This document shows positions 1 through 8,641 of a DNA stretch of 64,000 bases, piece by piece. This DNA comes from Candidatus Uhrbacteria bacterium (lineage in GTDB: Bacteria; Patescibacteriota; Patescibacteriia; 2-12-FULL-60-25): NCBI GenBank assembly GCA_021413945.1, contig JAIOPK010000006.1, forward strand, positions 499,636 to 563,635, in the 5' to 3' direction. Under the pieces are notes generated by a model. That model was not told the origin of the DNA. It worked only from the letters and a program-made list of their open reading frames with translations, and did no database searches. Position 1 is the first letter of the stretch; every line of letters begins with the position of its first letter. Position numbers and translations under genes: made by a program.

Positions 1-345
1 CTCTTCTTGGGCATGCGGCAGTTCGAGCGGAGTCATCGTTACCTGGAATCGCGGGACATTGTCGGCGAGAACACGGCCTTGGCGGTCGCGGATGATTCCG
101 CGGCGTGGCAAGATCGACTGCTCGCGTAGTCGATTGGCCTCGGCTTTGCCTTGATATTCCGCGCCCTGAACGATCTGCATCCAACCCGCACGGAAAATGA
201 GCCCGGACAGGACAAACACCGGAACGAGTATCGCTACGAGGAAACGTCTTCGGCCAAATGCACGACCAACAAATAACGACTGACCACGGACCGTGGTTGT
301 CGATTCTTCAAACAGCACTTCATGCTGGAAATCTTCTCCGCGCAT
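1..345 (-). CDS. mrdA: Penicillin-binding protein 2, N-terminal part (runs off the window)
   Basis: This frame is open from the ATG at 345 to the left edge (115 codons) and is not in the ORF track because it is truncated. It begins MRGEDFQHEVLFEES, has one membrane anchor (FLVAILVPVFVLSGLIFRAGW), then EYQGKAEANRLREQSILPRRGIIRDRQGRVLADN, the typical start of the PBP2 dimerisation domain. The transpeptidase domain is outside the window. PBP2 is the peptidoglycan transpeptidase of the elongasome. The start lies one base after the mreD stop (TGATATG), so it is the fourth gene of an mreBCD-mrdA operon. The identification is strong from both sequence and context. Confidence 0.9.
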   Translation of the reverse strand, partial: MRGEDFQHEVLFEESTTTVRGQSLFVGRAFGRRRFLVAILVPVFVLSGLIFRAGWMQIVQGAEYQGKAEANRLREQSILPRRGIIRDRQGRVLADNVPRFQVTMTPLELPHAQEE

Positions 346-346
346 A

Positions 347-868
347 TCAAAAAGAAGACGACCGCTGGCCCAGAGTCACAAAGCGCCTCGTGAATCCCGC
401 CAGAAGGAGGAAGCCGAGGGCGACGCTTACGGCGTCCCATACGAGAATCCACCAAGGCTCGATAGGCAAATGCCACGGGTAGCGCGAGGGGTCGAGCCAA
501 CCGCCCATGCCGGACAAAATAAAGGAACCGAACCATTCTAGTACTCGGCCAAGGAGCACGAGCGCAACGGACGCATAGACGGATCGGTTGGTCAGAAATC
601 GGTGCGAGACGGCGTCGAGAATCAGGAGGACCATCGAGAGGCGGAGCGCCGCCACATCCAGATGTGCCCAACCGTACGCATCAAGGACGAATGCGCCAAT
701 AATAATATAAACAAATGCACGAGCGCGGGTACTTGAGACCAGAAGGAGAACCGCGATCGGCAGAAGCGGATGGAATGCGAGCTCGGGCGGGAGAAATGGA
801 ACAACGGAAACTTCCCAAAGCCCGGCCATGAGAGCCACGAGAACGACGATGAGCCAGCGCCAGATCAT
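347..868 (-). CDS. mreD: Rod shape-determining protein MreD
   Basis: A 173-residue, very hydrophobic protein with about five membrane segments (IVVLVALMAGLWEVSVVPFL near the start). Length, hydropathy and position between mreC and mrdA fit MreD, the integral membrane partner of MreC in the cell-elongation complex. The primary sequence of MreD is poorly conserved, so context carries much of the call. Its ATG overlaps the mreC stop by four bases (ATGA), which suggests translational coupling. Confidence 0.85.
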   Translation of the reverse strand: MIWRWLIVVLVALMAGLWEVSVVPFLPPELAFHPLLPIAVLLLVSSTRARAFVYIIIGAFVLDAYGWAHLDVAALRLSMVLLILDAVSHRFLTNRSVYASVALVLLGRVLEWFGSFILSGMGGWLDPSRYPWHLPIEPWWILVWDAVSVALGFLLLAGFTRRFVTLGQRSSSF

Positions 869-1650
869 AGGCGAGGACGTAGTGCCGTCGGACGCAGTAC
901 CGATACAAAGACGACGCGGTCGAGAGAGACGATCGGTTCGATCGTTGCGTTCATAAACGGATCGGTTGGTTTACCCTCCACGGTGTTCACGACGCCGATC
1001 GGCAAATTTCCGGGAACTTTATCTTCCGTACCCGCCGTGACGATGAGTTGATCCGCTACTAAGGATTCTGATGACGGAATATAGGTGAGTACTCCGGCCC
1101 CATTCCCCCGCCCCTCGATGATGCCGGCGAGCTGGCCGTCCGCTTGAAGGGATGCGGCGACGCGGCTACGCGGATCGGTGACGAGTTCTACGGTCGCAAC
1201 ACGGTCAAGAATCTGGCTGATTTTGCCGATGAAGACGCCTTGGTCCGTAATCACGGCTTGGCCGATTTCAAGCGAGTCTTCACGGCCACGGTCGATGGTG
1301 AGCAACGCACGTTTTCCGCTAACATCACGACCGATCACGCGGGCACCGACGCTGTCGTAGCCGGAACGGTCGAGGAACTTTGCTTGAGCTCGAAGCGTTC
1401 GATTCTCCTCCTCAAGTGCCTTCAGTCGAACATAATCGACTGCCAGGGTTGCGACACGCGCATCCAATTCTTTGATACGTGCGTCGACCACATCGGTTGT
1501 CGCGCTCGACCAGCCGCTTACGAGGCGGATAACGGGGAGACTTGCGAATCGCGAAGCTTCGCCGATTGGACGAAATAATCCGGCCAATGCCAAAACCGCC
1601 ACCACGACGACGGCGGCGAGCAGCCAAAGCCATCGGAAAGAACTGTTCAT
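865..1650 (-). CDS. mreC: Rod shape-determining protein MreC
   Basis: 261 residues: one N-terminal membrane segment (WLWLLAAVVVVAVLALAGLF), a coiled-coil stretch (about residues 50-95, VVDARIKELDARVATL...LKALEEENRTLRAQ) and then the MreC beta-barrel region (VIGRDVSGKRALLTIDRGREDSLEIGQAVI, GVFIGKISQI, TDPRSRVAASLQ). MreC is the extracytoplasmic scaffold that links MreB filaments to the wall-synthesis enzymes. It sits between mreB (4-base gap) and mreD (4-base overlap). Confidence 0.95.
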   Translation of the reverse strand: MNSSFRWLWLLAAVVVVAVLALAGLFRPIGEASRFASLPVIRLVSGWSSATTDVVDARIKELDARVATLAVDYVRLKALEEENRTLRAQAKFLDRSGYDSVGARVIGRDVSGKRALLTIDRGREDSLEIGQAVITDQGVFIGKISQILDRVATVELVTDPRSRVAASLQADGQLAGIIEGRGNGAGVLTYIPSSESLVADQLIVTAGTEDKVPGNLPIGVVNTVEGKPTDPFMNATIEPIVSLDRVVFVSVLRPTALRPRL

Positions 1651-1654
1651 AAAA

Positions 1655-2710
1655 TTAAATCGACTTCACGAGATCGGTTGCCGGGATGGCGACTTCCGCG
1701 AGCAGAGCGCGGTTGTCGATGAGCGCGGCTGTTCCGCGTACAACACAGTTCAGACAATCATCGGCGACGCGAACGGGCAATCCTGTGCCTCGCGAAAGAG
1801 CTTGGTCCAATCCGCGCAGGAGCGCTCCCCCGCCTGTCAGCACAATACCGCGCTGCTGAATGTCGGCAACAAGTTCCGGCGGCGTGATTTCCAAAATCGC
1901 TTTGGTCTGATCCATGATTGCCTTAATGGAACGACCGAGTGCTTCACGAATCTGCGCGTCGTTCACCGTGATCTCGCGAGGCAAACCTGAAAGCAAATCA
2001 CGTCCGCGCATCATCGCCTCCATTGGCTCGGGCAATTCTACGGCGGAACCGATCGCGATTTTGATTTGTTCAGCCACGCGTTCACCGAGGAGAATGTTAA
2101 AGACGTCTCTTGCGTATTGAATAATATTTTTGTTCAACTCGTCTCCGGCGATCGGAATGCTCTTGGAAGTGACAACACCGTTCAATGAGATGACGGCGAT
2201 CTCGGTGGAACCGGCACCGAGGTTGATGATCATGTTTCCAAACGGCTCCCCGATCGCGAGACCGGCACCGATCGCGGCGGCGATCGGTTCTTCGACCACG
2301 AGCACTTCTCGGGCTCCGGCCGCCGTTGCCGCATCGCCGACGGCTTTGCGTTCTACTTCCGTGACATCGAGCGGGACACAGATAACGACGGAGGGACGTG
2401 GAATCGCGAAAGCTTTGTCCTCGTGAACTTTTTCAAAGAAATAGCGCAGCATTTTTTCCGTGACTTCAAAGTCGGCGATAATGCCGCGCTGAAGCGGACG
2501 AGTGACCTGAATATGCGCCGGAGTTTTGCCGACCATCGAAAGGGCGTCCTCGCCGACGGCCATCACCTGATTATTTCTACGATTAATCGCCACAACGGAA
2601 GGTTCATTAATCACGACACCGCGTCCTTTTACAAAGACGCGGGTATTTGCTGTTCCCAAGTCGATTCCCAACTGCTTGGTCAGCCGGCCAAAAATGGAAG
2701 GCCACTTCAT
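1655..2710 (-). CDS. mreB: Rod shape-determining protein MreB (bacterial actin)
   Basis: 351 residues with the actin-fold ATPase motifs: phosphate-1 loop LGIDLGTANTRVFV (about residues 15-28), a central INLGAGSTEIAVISL phosphate-2 loop and the adenosine motif VLTGGGALLRGLD near the C-terminus. It forms membrane-bound filaments that direct lateral wall synthesis. First gene of the mreBCD-mrdA operon. A short intergenic region lies upstream (2711-2762). Length and motifs are normal for the family. Confidence 0.97.
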   Translation of the reverse strand: MKWPSIFGRLTKQLGIDLGTANTRVFVKGRGVVINEPSVVAINRRNNQVMAVGEDALSMVGKTPAHIQVTRPLQRGIIADFEVTEKMLRYFFEKVHEDKAFAIPRPSVVICVPLDVTEVERKAVGDAATAAGAREVLVVEEPIAAAIGAGLAIGEPFGNMIINLGAGSTEIAVISLNGVVTSKSIPIAGDELNKNIIQYARDVFNILLGERVAEQIKIAIGSAVELPEPMEAMMRGRDLLSGLPREITVNDAQIREALGRSIKAIMDQTKAILEITPPELVADIQQRGIVLTGGGALLRGLDQALSRGTGLPVRVADDCLNCVVRGTAALIDNRALLAEVAIPATDLVKSI

Positions 2711-2762
2711 AGTGGGCCTATCCTACCGTCCGGCTACCCAGTTTGCCACGCCCGTCAAGCCC

Positions 2763-3152
2763 TCAACCGCGGCGGGATTCTTGAATCGTTAAAAAGACGT
2801 ATTCTAACGTGCCTACGGCGGCTAAAATCAAGAGAAAGTTCCACCAAGCGAGATATCCAAGCGATGACAAAATCAGAGAGGAAACCGCGATTCCGGCCAA
2901 AAGAAGGCCGTGTCTAAAGGCGATGCGGACTTCTCGGTAAGCGGTTTGTTTCCTGCCACGAATATGGACGCGAAAAATGATGCCGCCAAAGCTTATGAGG
3001 CCGACCAGAGAGGCGTATAGAGCGATATAAAAGGCTGTAAGCCCCATCAACCCCGCATCGTCGGGGTTTACGTTATAGATGACGTAGGCGAGCAAGGCGC
3101 AGGCCACAAAGGCGACGGCGGCCATGAGGGCCACAAAAGAACGGTATCCCAT
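2763..3152 (-). CDS. Small membrane protein, four predicted TM helices
   Basis: 129 residues, almost entirely hydrophobic: about four membrane segments (FVALMAAVAFVACALLAYVIY; FYIALYASLVGLISFGGIIF; HGLLLAGIAVSSLILSSLGYLA; FLLILAAVGTLEYVFL) with a basic loop (RVHIRGRKQTAYREVRIAFRHG) between helices 2 and 3. I do not recognise a named family, although proteins of this type are common in CPR genomes. It lies just upstream of mreB on the same strand and could share its transcript. Function unknown. Confidence 0.7.
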   Translation of the reverse strand: MGYRSFVALMAAVAFVACALLAYVIYNVNPDDAGLMGLTAFYIALYASLVGLISFGGIIFRVHIRGRKQTAYREVRIAFRHGLLLAGIAVSSLILSSLGYLAWWNFLLILAAVGTLEYVFLTIQESRRG

Positions 3153-3166
3153 GGGTACAGTTTACT

Positions 3167-3466
3167 TCAGCCGTGCATGATTCTCAACGTGTGCACGATT
3201 TTGCCTCCGAGTTGGTGGTTGATTTCGTTTCGAAGACGCACGTCCCACATGCGGAGCTCCTGAACTGCCGCCGGCATGCGCGAGAGGAGGCGCAGCTCCC
3301 CTTCCGCGAATGAGACCGCGTCGACGGTGGAAGCTTTTTCCTCATCCCAAAGTTTCGCGAGACATTCTTTGGCGATTTCCAAAACCCGCGTCGCCTCGAC
3401 TTGGCGCGAGATGCCGGCTTTTTGAACGGCGCCGGGGAGAATGCGGCGGATGGGTTGGAATGCCAT
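3167..3466 (-). CDS. DUF721/DciA-like protein
   Basis: 99 residues starting MAFQPIRRILPGAVQKAGISRQ. The 143-codon ORF in the track is longer only because the frame stays open upstream; the ATG at 3466 is preferred because it follows the helicase stop by one base (TGATATG). The pattern of an N-terminal helix followed by A..VLEIAKECLAKLWDEE and a basic ELRMWDVRLRNEINHQLG segment resembles the DUF721 fold. DUF721 includes DciA, the replicative-helicase operator used by bacteria lacking DnaC. The assignment to DciA itself is an inference. Confidence 0.55.
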   Translation of the reverse strand: MAFQPIRRILPGAVQKAGISRQVEATRVLEIAKECLAKLWDEEKASTVDAVSFAEGELRLLSRMPAAVQELRMWDVRLRNEINHQLGGKIVHTLRIMHG

Positions 3467-3467
3467 A

Positions 3468-6413
3468 TCAAAGTTTTTTAAACTCGCAGATATTTCTGAA
3501 GTCGCAGTACTTGCAGGTGAAGGGTTCCGGAGTCGCGATAAAGTCGGAAGTGACGATGGATTCCATGCGCTCCTGGAGTTTACCGAGGAAGGCTTCACGC
3601 TTTTCCTCCTTCAACACATCAACATCGGTTTCTACCCAGTCGATCACGTAAATATACTTCATCGAAGAGACTTTGAGTCCGCGTTCTTCGAGAGCGACTT
3701 GGTAGAGGTGAAGCTGCTCCTTATCTTCCGCCGACAACTCGTCTTTTGCTTTTCCGGTTTTGTAGTCGATAATCGAAACGGTGCCTTCCGGTCCTTGGTC
3801 GATGCGGTCGATTTTGCCTTTCAGCGAATGGAGGCCGAGGATAAGTGTAAACGGTTCTTCCACGCCAACAATGTCTGGCGCTTTGACGGCGCAATGCTGC
3901 CAAAAGTTTTTTACGGCTTTTCTGCCATTTTCTCTGTACTCGTCGTGACGTTCACGAGATTCGTACCACTCGTCGATCCATGCTTCCTCGTAAAGCTTCA
4001 TTGCTTCCTCGAGAGTGACGCGGAATCCTCCGGCCGTCGTTTCGAACGGACCTGTCGTTTCACCGAATAGCGAGCCTTGGGCGACTTTTCCGCGTAATTC
4101 GTGCAGCTGCATCACGTGCTGATAGGTATTGTGAACGCTTTGACCGAAGCTCTTCTGATACGTGCCGAATTTCGGGATACGATAAATGTGCTCGAGTTTG
4201 TACGAGTAGGGGCACTTGCGAAACGTTGCGAGCTGGGTGAAGCTGAATTTCTTTTTGAGTTCGTAGTGAACCAAGTCGGCGCGAGGATCTTCCTCAGGTT
4301 CATGGAGTTCGAGGCGGCGGGCGTCGGCGGTTAGGTCGCCGAGGACGGCGGGAACCTCGAGCGTTGCCTCGTTGAAAAAGACAGAAGGCTTTTTGGCGCG
4401 CGCTCCCCCGTAATGCGAGGCTCCGCTCAAATACAATCGATCCTTTGCGCGCGTCATTGCAACGTAAAATAATCGACGTTCTTCCTCGAGGTGAACATCT
4501 CCTTCAGGTAAACGTTCTTTGACGAGGCCGTCTGGCAATGGGATTGCGTCGGTGCGAGCTCTGGTTGGGAAACGCTGGTCGACGAGGGAGGCGACGAAGA
4601 CGTATTTGAATTCCAAGCCCTTGGCGGCGTGAATCGTCATGACGCGGACGAGTTCCGGACCGGCGTCGGGGTCAAAGTCGAGACCGCCTTCTTCTCCGGA
4701 GTCGATCTCTTGGCGGAGCTCTTCGAGGAAGCCGCGAAGCGAGGGGCCGTGCGTCGAACGTTCGTAGCGCTTGATGCGTTCCGCAAATCCGTTCAAGTGC
4801 TGGATGTATTCGCGCTTCTCTCGTTCCGGCAAACGCATCACCATTGCGAGGTAGCCGCTCTTGTCGAGGGCGAGCTGGAGAACTCGTAGCGGAGTCTCGC
4901 GCTTGGCTGTTTCCGCGAGGCCTTCCATGTGCGAGACGAGGCGCTCGACGATGCGCGTTCCGTCCTCCGAGATGTGAGCGTCACGGACTTGTTTGAGCGA
5001 AGCCCAAAGCGTCATCCCCTTGCGTTGCGCGTATTGCAGTAACTCGGCGATGTCTTTTGCGCCCATTGGATAGCAGGCAAGATTGAGTGCGCGCCAGACA
5101 GCGGGAGATTCGTGATAGGAATCGAGCAACGATAAGAGGGCCATCACGTCGAGCACAGCGGGCTTTCCGTAGAGACCGCGCAAGGCCATGAATTGGAATG
5201 GGATGCCGGCGCGGTCGAAGGTGTGAACGAATGGTTCGGCGCCGTCATTCGAACGAACAAGAACGCAGAAATCGTTCCATGTGGCTTCCGGATCCGCTTC
5301 TTTCAGTCTCTTCATCTCATCTGCGACAGCTTCGGTCTCATCCTCGACTGTCTTACGCCAAATAACTTCGACGGCACCGCCTACATCGCGTATCGCTTTC
5401 AGCTCTTTGGACAAGCCTGTGTCCGCCAATCGAACTTCGAGGCGATTTGGATCGTTCTTTTTGATGAAACGGTACGCGACATCGAGGATTTCTTTGTGTG
5501 AGCGATAGTTCTCGACGAGGGCGACGGTTTTGGCTTCAGGGAAATCATCTCGAAATTGAAGAATGTTAGCGAGAGATGCGCCGCGGAATTTGTAGATGGC
5601 TTGGTCGTCATCGCCTACGACCGTGAGATTCCGTGCCGAGCCGGTGAGCAGTTTCAACATTTCATACTGCGCCCAGTTGGTGTCCTGAAATTCATCGACC
5701 ATGATGTAGCGGAATTGTTTGCGATACTTTTCAAGCACAGCGGGACGCTCTCGAAAAAGGCGAAGCGTCTCCATGATGAGATCGTTCATGTCGAGACTCC
5801 CCTCCTCTCGCAGGATTTTGCGGTAAGCAAAGTAGACATTTGCGAGTTCGAGCAAGCGCGCGCGTTCGCCGCTAACAAATTCTACGTCGCCATCGAGAAC
5901 CGAGTTTTGGGCAAATTCGAGATACATTTCCGGTGTAACGTCCTCGTCCTTTGCTCTCGAAAAATGCTGGAGCAGAGCGCGAAGGAATTTCACGGGGTTG
6001 CCGAGCGGTCGATAGTGATCGAGCGGTAACTCGTCCATGCGACGTTTGAGAAGAATCCAGGCGTCCGTCGTCGTGAGCAGACGAAACTTGTTTGGGAGAC
6101 CGATTTCGAGCGCATGCGCTTCGAGTATGCGCTGGCAGAAGCCGTGGAATGTTGAAATCCAGAAATCGTATGTTCCGGTTTCCAGAAGCTTGAGCACGCG
6201 ATCTTCCATCTCTGTTGCGGACTTTTCCGTGAACGTGAGCGCGAGGATGTTCTCCGAGGAAATTTCTTCTTGCGAAAGAAGATGCGCGTAACGACGCGTA
6301 AGTACGGTCGTCTTTCCCGTGCCTGCGCCGGCAACAATCATCAAAGGCCCGTCCTTATGCATGACGGCAGAGGCTTGGGCTTCGTTTAGACCTTCGAACA
6401 GCGGATCTGACAT
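3468..6413 (-). CDS. UvrD/PcrA-type helicase fused to a PD-(D/E)XK nuclease with Fe-S cysteines
   Basis: 981 residues from the ATG at 6413 (MSDPLFEGLNEAQ, the normal family start). The upstream 47 codons of the track ORF overlap a hairpin and the next gene and are unlikely to be coding. SF1 helicase motifs are complete: Walker A AGAGTGKTT, DEFQDTN, VGDDDQAIYKFRGA, VENYRS, TIHAAKGLEFK and FYVAMTRAKDRLYL. The last ~250 residues carry a RecB-type nuclease: DRIDQ...IIDYKTGK plus cysteines in FRKCPYSYKL and CKYCDFRNIC, the layout of an Fe-S staple as in AddB. Likely role: DNA repair by unwinding and end-resection. In this window it is a stand-alone helicase-nuclease. Confidence 0.93.
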   Translation of the reverse strand: MSDPLFEGLNEAQASAVMHKDGPLMIVAGAGTGKTTVLTRRYAHLLSQEEISSENILALTFTEKSATEMEDRVLKLLETGTYDFWISTFHGFCQRILEAHALEIGLPNKFRLLTTTDAWILLKRRMDELPLDHYRPLGNPVKFLRALLQHFSRAKDEDVTPEMYLEFAQNSVLDGDVEFVSGERARLLELANVYFAYRKILREEGSLDMNDLIMETLRLFRERPAVLEKYRKQFRYIMVDEFQDTNWAQYEMLKLLTGSARNLTVVGDDDQAIYKFRGASLANILQFRDDFPEAKTVALVENYRSHKEILDVAYRFIKKNDPNRLEVRLADTGLSKELKAIRDVGGAVEVIWRKTVEDETEAVADEMKRLKEADPEATWNDFCVLVRSNDGAEPFVHTFDRAGIPFQFMALRGLYGKPAVLDVMALLSLLDSYHESPAVWRALNLACYPMGAKDIAELLQYAQRKGMTLWASLKQVRDAHISEDGTRIVERLVSHMEGLAETAKRETPLRVLQLALDKSGYLAMVMRLPEREKREYIQHLNGFAERIKRYERSTHGPSLRGFLEELRQEIDSGEEGGLDFDPDAGPELVRVMTIHAAKGLEFKYVFVASLVDQRFPTRARTDAIPLPDGLVKERLPEGDVHLEEERRLFYVAMTRAKDRLYLSGASHYGGARAKKPSVFFNEATLEVPAVLGDLTADARRLELHEPEEDPRADLVHYELKKKFSFTQLATFRKCPYSYKLEHIYRIPKFGTYQKSFGQSVHNTYQHVMQLHELRGKVAQGSLFGETTGPFETTAGGFRVTLEEAMKLYEEAWIDEWYESRERHDEYRENGRKAVKNFWQHCAVKAPDIVGVEEPFTLILGLHSLKGKIDRIDQGPEGTVSIIDYKTGKAKDELSAEDKEQLHLYQVALEERGLKVSSMKYIYVIDWVETDVDVLKEEKREAFLGKLQERMESIVTSDFIATPEPFTCKYCDFRNICEFKKL

Positions 6414-6459
6414 GGGCGTCATTTTGTACGTCCGTCGAAGGATACGCAACATATGACGA

Positions 6460-6490
6460 AACCCCGACGACGCAGTTGCGTGTCGGGGTT
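6460..6490. terminator. Strong inverted repeat at the end of the small TM gene
   Basis: AACCCCGAC (6460-6468) and GTCGGGGTT (6482-6490) are perfect complements, and the inner ACGCA/TGCGT continues the stem with a single bulged G. The stop codon of the gene ending at 6490 touches the stem. No U-tract follows on either strand, so intrinsic termination is uncertain; it may instead stabilise or separate transcripts. Confidence 0.5.
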
Positions 6491-6834
6491 CAGGCGGCGC
6501 CATTTGGACCGGAGTCGTCCGGGTCTTTCTTGGCCTTGTTGCGGAAGTCCGCATGGACGACGGTCGCGTCTTGCCGATTCTTTGGCTGGGCGGAGGTGCG
6601 CAGGTGCACCGGCCGCTTTACGACATCCGTCCTGGTTCGGATGACGCTCAGGTAGGCTTCTTTCTGTTTTTGTACGAGATTTTCAAACTCCGCTTTTGAC
6701 TGTTTATGCTGCCGCTCAAACTCGTTCTTCATCAGTTCAAGCAGTTTCTTGAAGAGATACACGGCCGCGATCGTGATCGGTACCGCGCCGCACAGAGCCC
6801 CGAGAAAGAACGCGATGACCCAGCTACTATCCAT
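6490..6834 (-). CDS. Small single-TM protein with coiled-coil tail
   Basis: 114 residues from the ATG at 6834. That start is chosen over the track's 6855 because it has a clear Shine-Dalgarno sequence, GAGGTGGAGG, about six bases upstream. One N-terminal membrane segment (WVIAFFLGALCGAVPITIAAVYLF) is followed by a charged helical region (LLELMKNEFERQHKQSKAEFENLVQKQKEAYL) and a low-complexity basic/acidic end. This layout resembles RmuC-like or divisome-accessory small proteins but no family is recognised. It sits immediately after tgt on the same strand. Confidence 0.7.
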   Translation of the reverse strand: MDSSWVIAFFLGALCGAVPITIAAVYLFKKLLELMKNEFERQHKQSKAEFENLVQKQKEAYLSVIRTRTDVVKRPVHLRTSAQPKNRQDATVVHADFRNKAKKDPDDSGPNGAA

Positions 6835-6854
6835 TGTCGCCTCCACCTCTATCA

Positions 6855-7937
6855 TTAAACGTACTTACGAATTTTGTCCATCAGCTCGATATAGAACGCG
6901 ACGTTGTTGATCGTCGCAAGACGTTGGCCAAGCATTTCATCGACCGTGAAGAGATGGCGAAGATAGCCCATCGAATAACGACCGAGCTCCCCTGTCTTAC
7001 CGATGGGTTCGTGGCTGTTCTTCCATTTTTCGTTTGTAATCTGAACGGCTTCGTAAAAATCCGGCTTCGATAAATCATCGTGAACAAATCGATAGAGCTG
7101 GCCGTGGCGGGCGTTGCGAGTCGGGAGAACGCAGTCGAACATGTCGATGCCGCGTTTTACGTACTCGACGATCTCGTGAGGTTTTGCACCTCCCATGAAA
7201 TAGCGCGGTTTGTCTTTGGGGAGAATGTCATCGAGAGCCTCGAGGACTTTGCAGGCTTCTTCGAAAGGCTCGCCGACAGAGAGACCGCCGATCGCGTAGC
7301 CGTCGAAACCGATTTCGACAAGTTCGCGAGCGCTTCGCTTTCGCAATTCGATATCGGTTCCACCTTGGACGATACCGAAAAGCTTCGCGCCCGGATTCAC
7401 GCTCCCCTCTTTTGTGCGCTCGAATTCGTCCTTCGATCGCTTAGCCCAACGTGTCGTCAGTTCGAGAGCTTGTTCGAGAGCTTCCTTGGTCGCAGGCAAT
7501 TCCGTGCACACGTCGAGAACCATGACGATGTCTGAACCGATGGTGCGTTGGATTTGCATGCAGAGCTCAGGCGTCAGCATGAGCTTGGCGCCGTCGATGT
7601 GGGATTGGAACTCGACGCCGTTCTCCGAGAGCTTGCGAAGACCGGAGAGCGAGAAGACTTGGAAACCGCCGGAGTCGGTGAGAATTGCGCCTTTCCAGTC
7701 CATCAATTTATGCAATCCACCGAATTCCTTCATCACTTCCATGCCGGGACGAAGCCACAAGTGATAGGTGTTCGACAGGATGATCGGCGAGCCGATCTGT
7801 TCGATATCCTGCGACGACAAGGTTTTGACCGCGCCCTTGGTCGCGATCGGCATAAAAAAAGGCGTCTCGAGCGTGCCGTGAGGCGTCTCGAGAGAACCGC
7901 GTCGACCATTGGGTGACGATGAAGCGAGCTTAAACAT
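6855..7937 (-). CDS. tgt: Queuine/archaeosine-type tRNA-guanine transglycosylase, zinc cysteines missing
   Basis: 360 residues from the ATG at 7937 (a TTG three codons upstream, preceded by GGAAG, is an alternative start). Catalytic elements are present: TDSGGFQVFSL (general acid/base Asp), GIVQGG, GGLSVGE and MFDCVLPTRNARHG (nucleophile Asp). TGT exchanges guanine-34 of GUN anticodons for preQ1 or queuine. The C-terminal zinc site of typical TGTs (CxCxxC plus His) is altered: the region reads KTGELGRYSMGYLRHLF, so only the His remains. The rest, including LGQRLATINNVAFYIELM, follows the family. No other queuosine gene is in this window. Confidence 0.9.
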   Translation of the reverse strand: MFKLASSSPNGRRGSLETPHGTLETPFFMPIATKGAVKTLSSQDIEQIGSPIILSNTYHLWLRPGMEVMKEFGGLHKLMDWKGAILTDSGGFQVFSLSGLRKLSENGVEFQSHIDGAKLMLTPELCMQIQRTIGSDIVMVLDVCTELPATKEALEQALELTTRWAKRSKDEFERTKEGSVNPGAKLFGIVQGGTDIELRKRSARELVEIGFDGYAIGGLSVGEPFEEACKVLEALDDILPKDKPRYFMGGAKPHEIVEYVKRGIDMFDCVLPTRNARHGQLYRFVHDDLSKPDFYEAVQITNEKWKNSHEPIGKTGELGRYSMGYLRHLFTVDEMLGQRLATINNVAFYIELMDKIRKYV

Positions 7938-8637
7938 CCTTTTCAAAATCTTCCGGACTCTTTTTTGGTTCGACCAAGATCATCTTCTTTCCCCAGTTGG
8001 AACGGCGGATAAAGAATGCGATCGCGAGGGAAAGACAGAATAAGACCGCAAACAAACCCCACGTCTTTGGCGAGGACAACGATTCACCCAAGACGACAAA
8101 ACTCACGGTCGATGGGATAGATCCGAGTACGCTTGCGGCAACAAACTGTCGGAACGGCATGCGCGTAAGACCGGCGGCAAGACCGATGAAATCAAACGGC
8201 AGCATGAGCAAGCGCAAACCGAGCACCGTAATAAACCCTTGCTCGGAAAGGAGATCGTCATAGGCACGCACCCAGCCGCGCTCGTTCTCGCTCACAAAGT
8301 GACGACCAAGATATCGGCTCATCAAGAAACTAATCGACGCGGCAAGATTGATTCCGACCACAGCGAGCAATGCACCAAGCCAAGGTCCATAGAGGACGCC
8401 GGCAATAACGGAAATGCCGGCCGTCGGAAACGGGATCACGCTCGAGGATGCGGCGAATGCCAGCAGGACAATCGGACCAAAAATACCGGCATTGGAAACA
8501 TGACTCGCAATGATGCCGGGCACCGTTCGTAAAGGAATCTGCTGCCAGTACAAGAAGAAGTAAATTCCAAAGACAATCACCGCGTAAATGGCGAGAATGC
8601 CGATCTTCAGCCAATGGGCGCGATCAAAGGACTTCAT
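7930..8637 (-). CDS. TVP38/TMEM64-family (DedA-like, VTT domain) membrane protein
   Basis: 235 residues with about six membrane segments. The central block FGPIVLLAFAASSSVIPFPTAGISVIAGVLYGPWLGALLAVVGINLAASISFLMSRYLGRHF and the later LRLLMLPFDFIGLAAGLTRMPFRQFVAAS are characteristic of the VTT domain of TVP38/DedA proteins, which include lipid scramblase or undecaprenyl-phosphate recycling candidates. The stop overlaps the start of tgt. The C-terminus is short, charged and cytoplasmic (RRSNWGKKMILVEPKKSPEDFEKDV). The substrate cannot be told from the sequence. Confidence 0.88.
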   Translation of the reverse strand: MKSFDRAHWLKIGILAIYAVIVFGIYFFLYWQQIPLRTVPGIIASHVSNAGIFGPIVLLAFAASSSVIPFPTAGISVIAGVLYGPWLGALLAVVGINLAASISFLMSRYLGRHFVSENERGWVRAYDDLLSEQGFITVLGLRLLMLPFDFIGLAAGLTRMPFRQFVAASVLGSIPSTVSFVVLGESLSSPKTWGLFAVLFCLSLAIAFFIRRSNWGKKMILVEPKKSPEDFEKDV

Positions 8638-8641
8638 AGAC

